From Saccharothrix obliqua (GTDB taxonomy: Bacteria; Actinomycetota; Actinomycetes; Mycobacteriales; Pseudonocardiaceae), in contig NZ_JAHXGQ010000002.1 in assembly GCF_019375475.1 (NCBI RefSeq), positions 62,001-126,000 on the forward strand: 64,000 nucleotides of DNA, written 5' to 3'. How positions within the stretch are numbered: the first letter of the stretch is position 1; every line of letters begins with the position of its first letter. Below the pieces are notes generated by a model that was given only the letters and a program-made list of their open reading frames with translations, searched no databases and was not told the DNA's origin. The translations under genes were made by a program, and so were the position numbers. Shown piece by piece: positions 63,049-64,000 of this stretch.

Positions 63049-64000
<952 letters not shown>

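Overview
The window is about 72-75% GC with the codon bias, GTG starts, 4-bp gene overlaps and regulator families of a filamentous actinomycete. The gene content (PucR/DadA pair, SARP regulator, CsoR copper operon, LAxTG surface proteins, Spo0M) fits the Pseudonocardiaceae (Saccharothrix / Actinosynnema / Lentzea type). That placement is an inference; there is no rRNA or marker gene here. I saw no transposase, integrase, tRNA or rRNA. All supported genes look chromosomal.

Layout. 0.3-1.3 kb: an iron box and two small membrane proteins. 1.3-5.7 kb: a complete nonulosonic (sialic) acid set: neuB, neuC, a divergent neuA, and a small protein with the sequence signatures of a GT29 sialyltransferase, followed by a coiled-coil protein. 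6-8 kb: small secreted or zinc-ribbon proteins separated by GC-rich repeats. 8.2-10.3 kb: universal stress protein, TetR regulator and an FBP zinc-finger protein around a clear palindromic operator. 10.4-13.9 kb: a STAND-like NTPase translationally coupled to a membrane-anchored type-1 periplasmic-binding protein. 14-17 kb: PucR regulator plus DadA-like oxidase, a tiny coiled-coil protein and a GreA-like factor. 17.7-20.8 kb: TetR with an epoxide hydrolase, then a hypothetical gene overlapping cbiZ. 21-23 kb: an OafA-type acyltransferase whose 5' leader shares a conserved element with neuB. 23-32.5 kb: VOC protein, SDR, a DUF11-repeat surface protein, an M4 metalloprotease and a second surface protein, the two surface proteins ending in LAxTG sorting signals. 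32.5-36 kb: cupin/GlxA pair, GNAT, nucleotide kinase-like protein and Spo0M. 36-43.5 kb: thioesterase, secreted TAP-type peptidase, LLM oxidoreductase and metH behind an S-adenosylhomocysteine riboswitch. 43.6-49.1 kb: a receptor Ser/Thr kinase, an iron-box-preceded DUF1540 protein and a SARP/AAA regulator. 49-55.2 kb: copper homeostasis (csoR, copZ, secreted His-rich protein, copA, and a second copZ with its own CsoR-like operators), plus a TetR/membrane-protein pair. 55-60.6 kb: a membrane protein of unknown function, a class V aminotransferase, a second epoxide hydrolase and a leaderless XRE regulator. 61.5 kb to the right edge: catI-catJ-pcaF of the beta-ketoadipate pathway behind a 10-bp inverted repeat.

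Two non-coding themes run through the window. One is a 27-bp palindrome (AACTTTCAGG-N7-CCTGAAAGTT) seen at three loci, alternating at two of them with a second CRISPR-repeat-like hairpin. The other is a set of strong GC hairpins at the ends of convergent genes, without U tracts, which I read as terminators. Functionally the most coherent story is cell-surface glycan: sialic acid synthesis and transfer, plus an O-acyltransferase that may share its post-transcriptional control.
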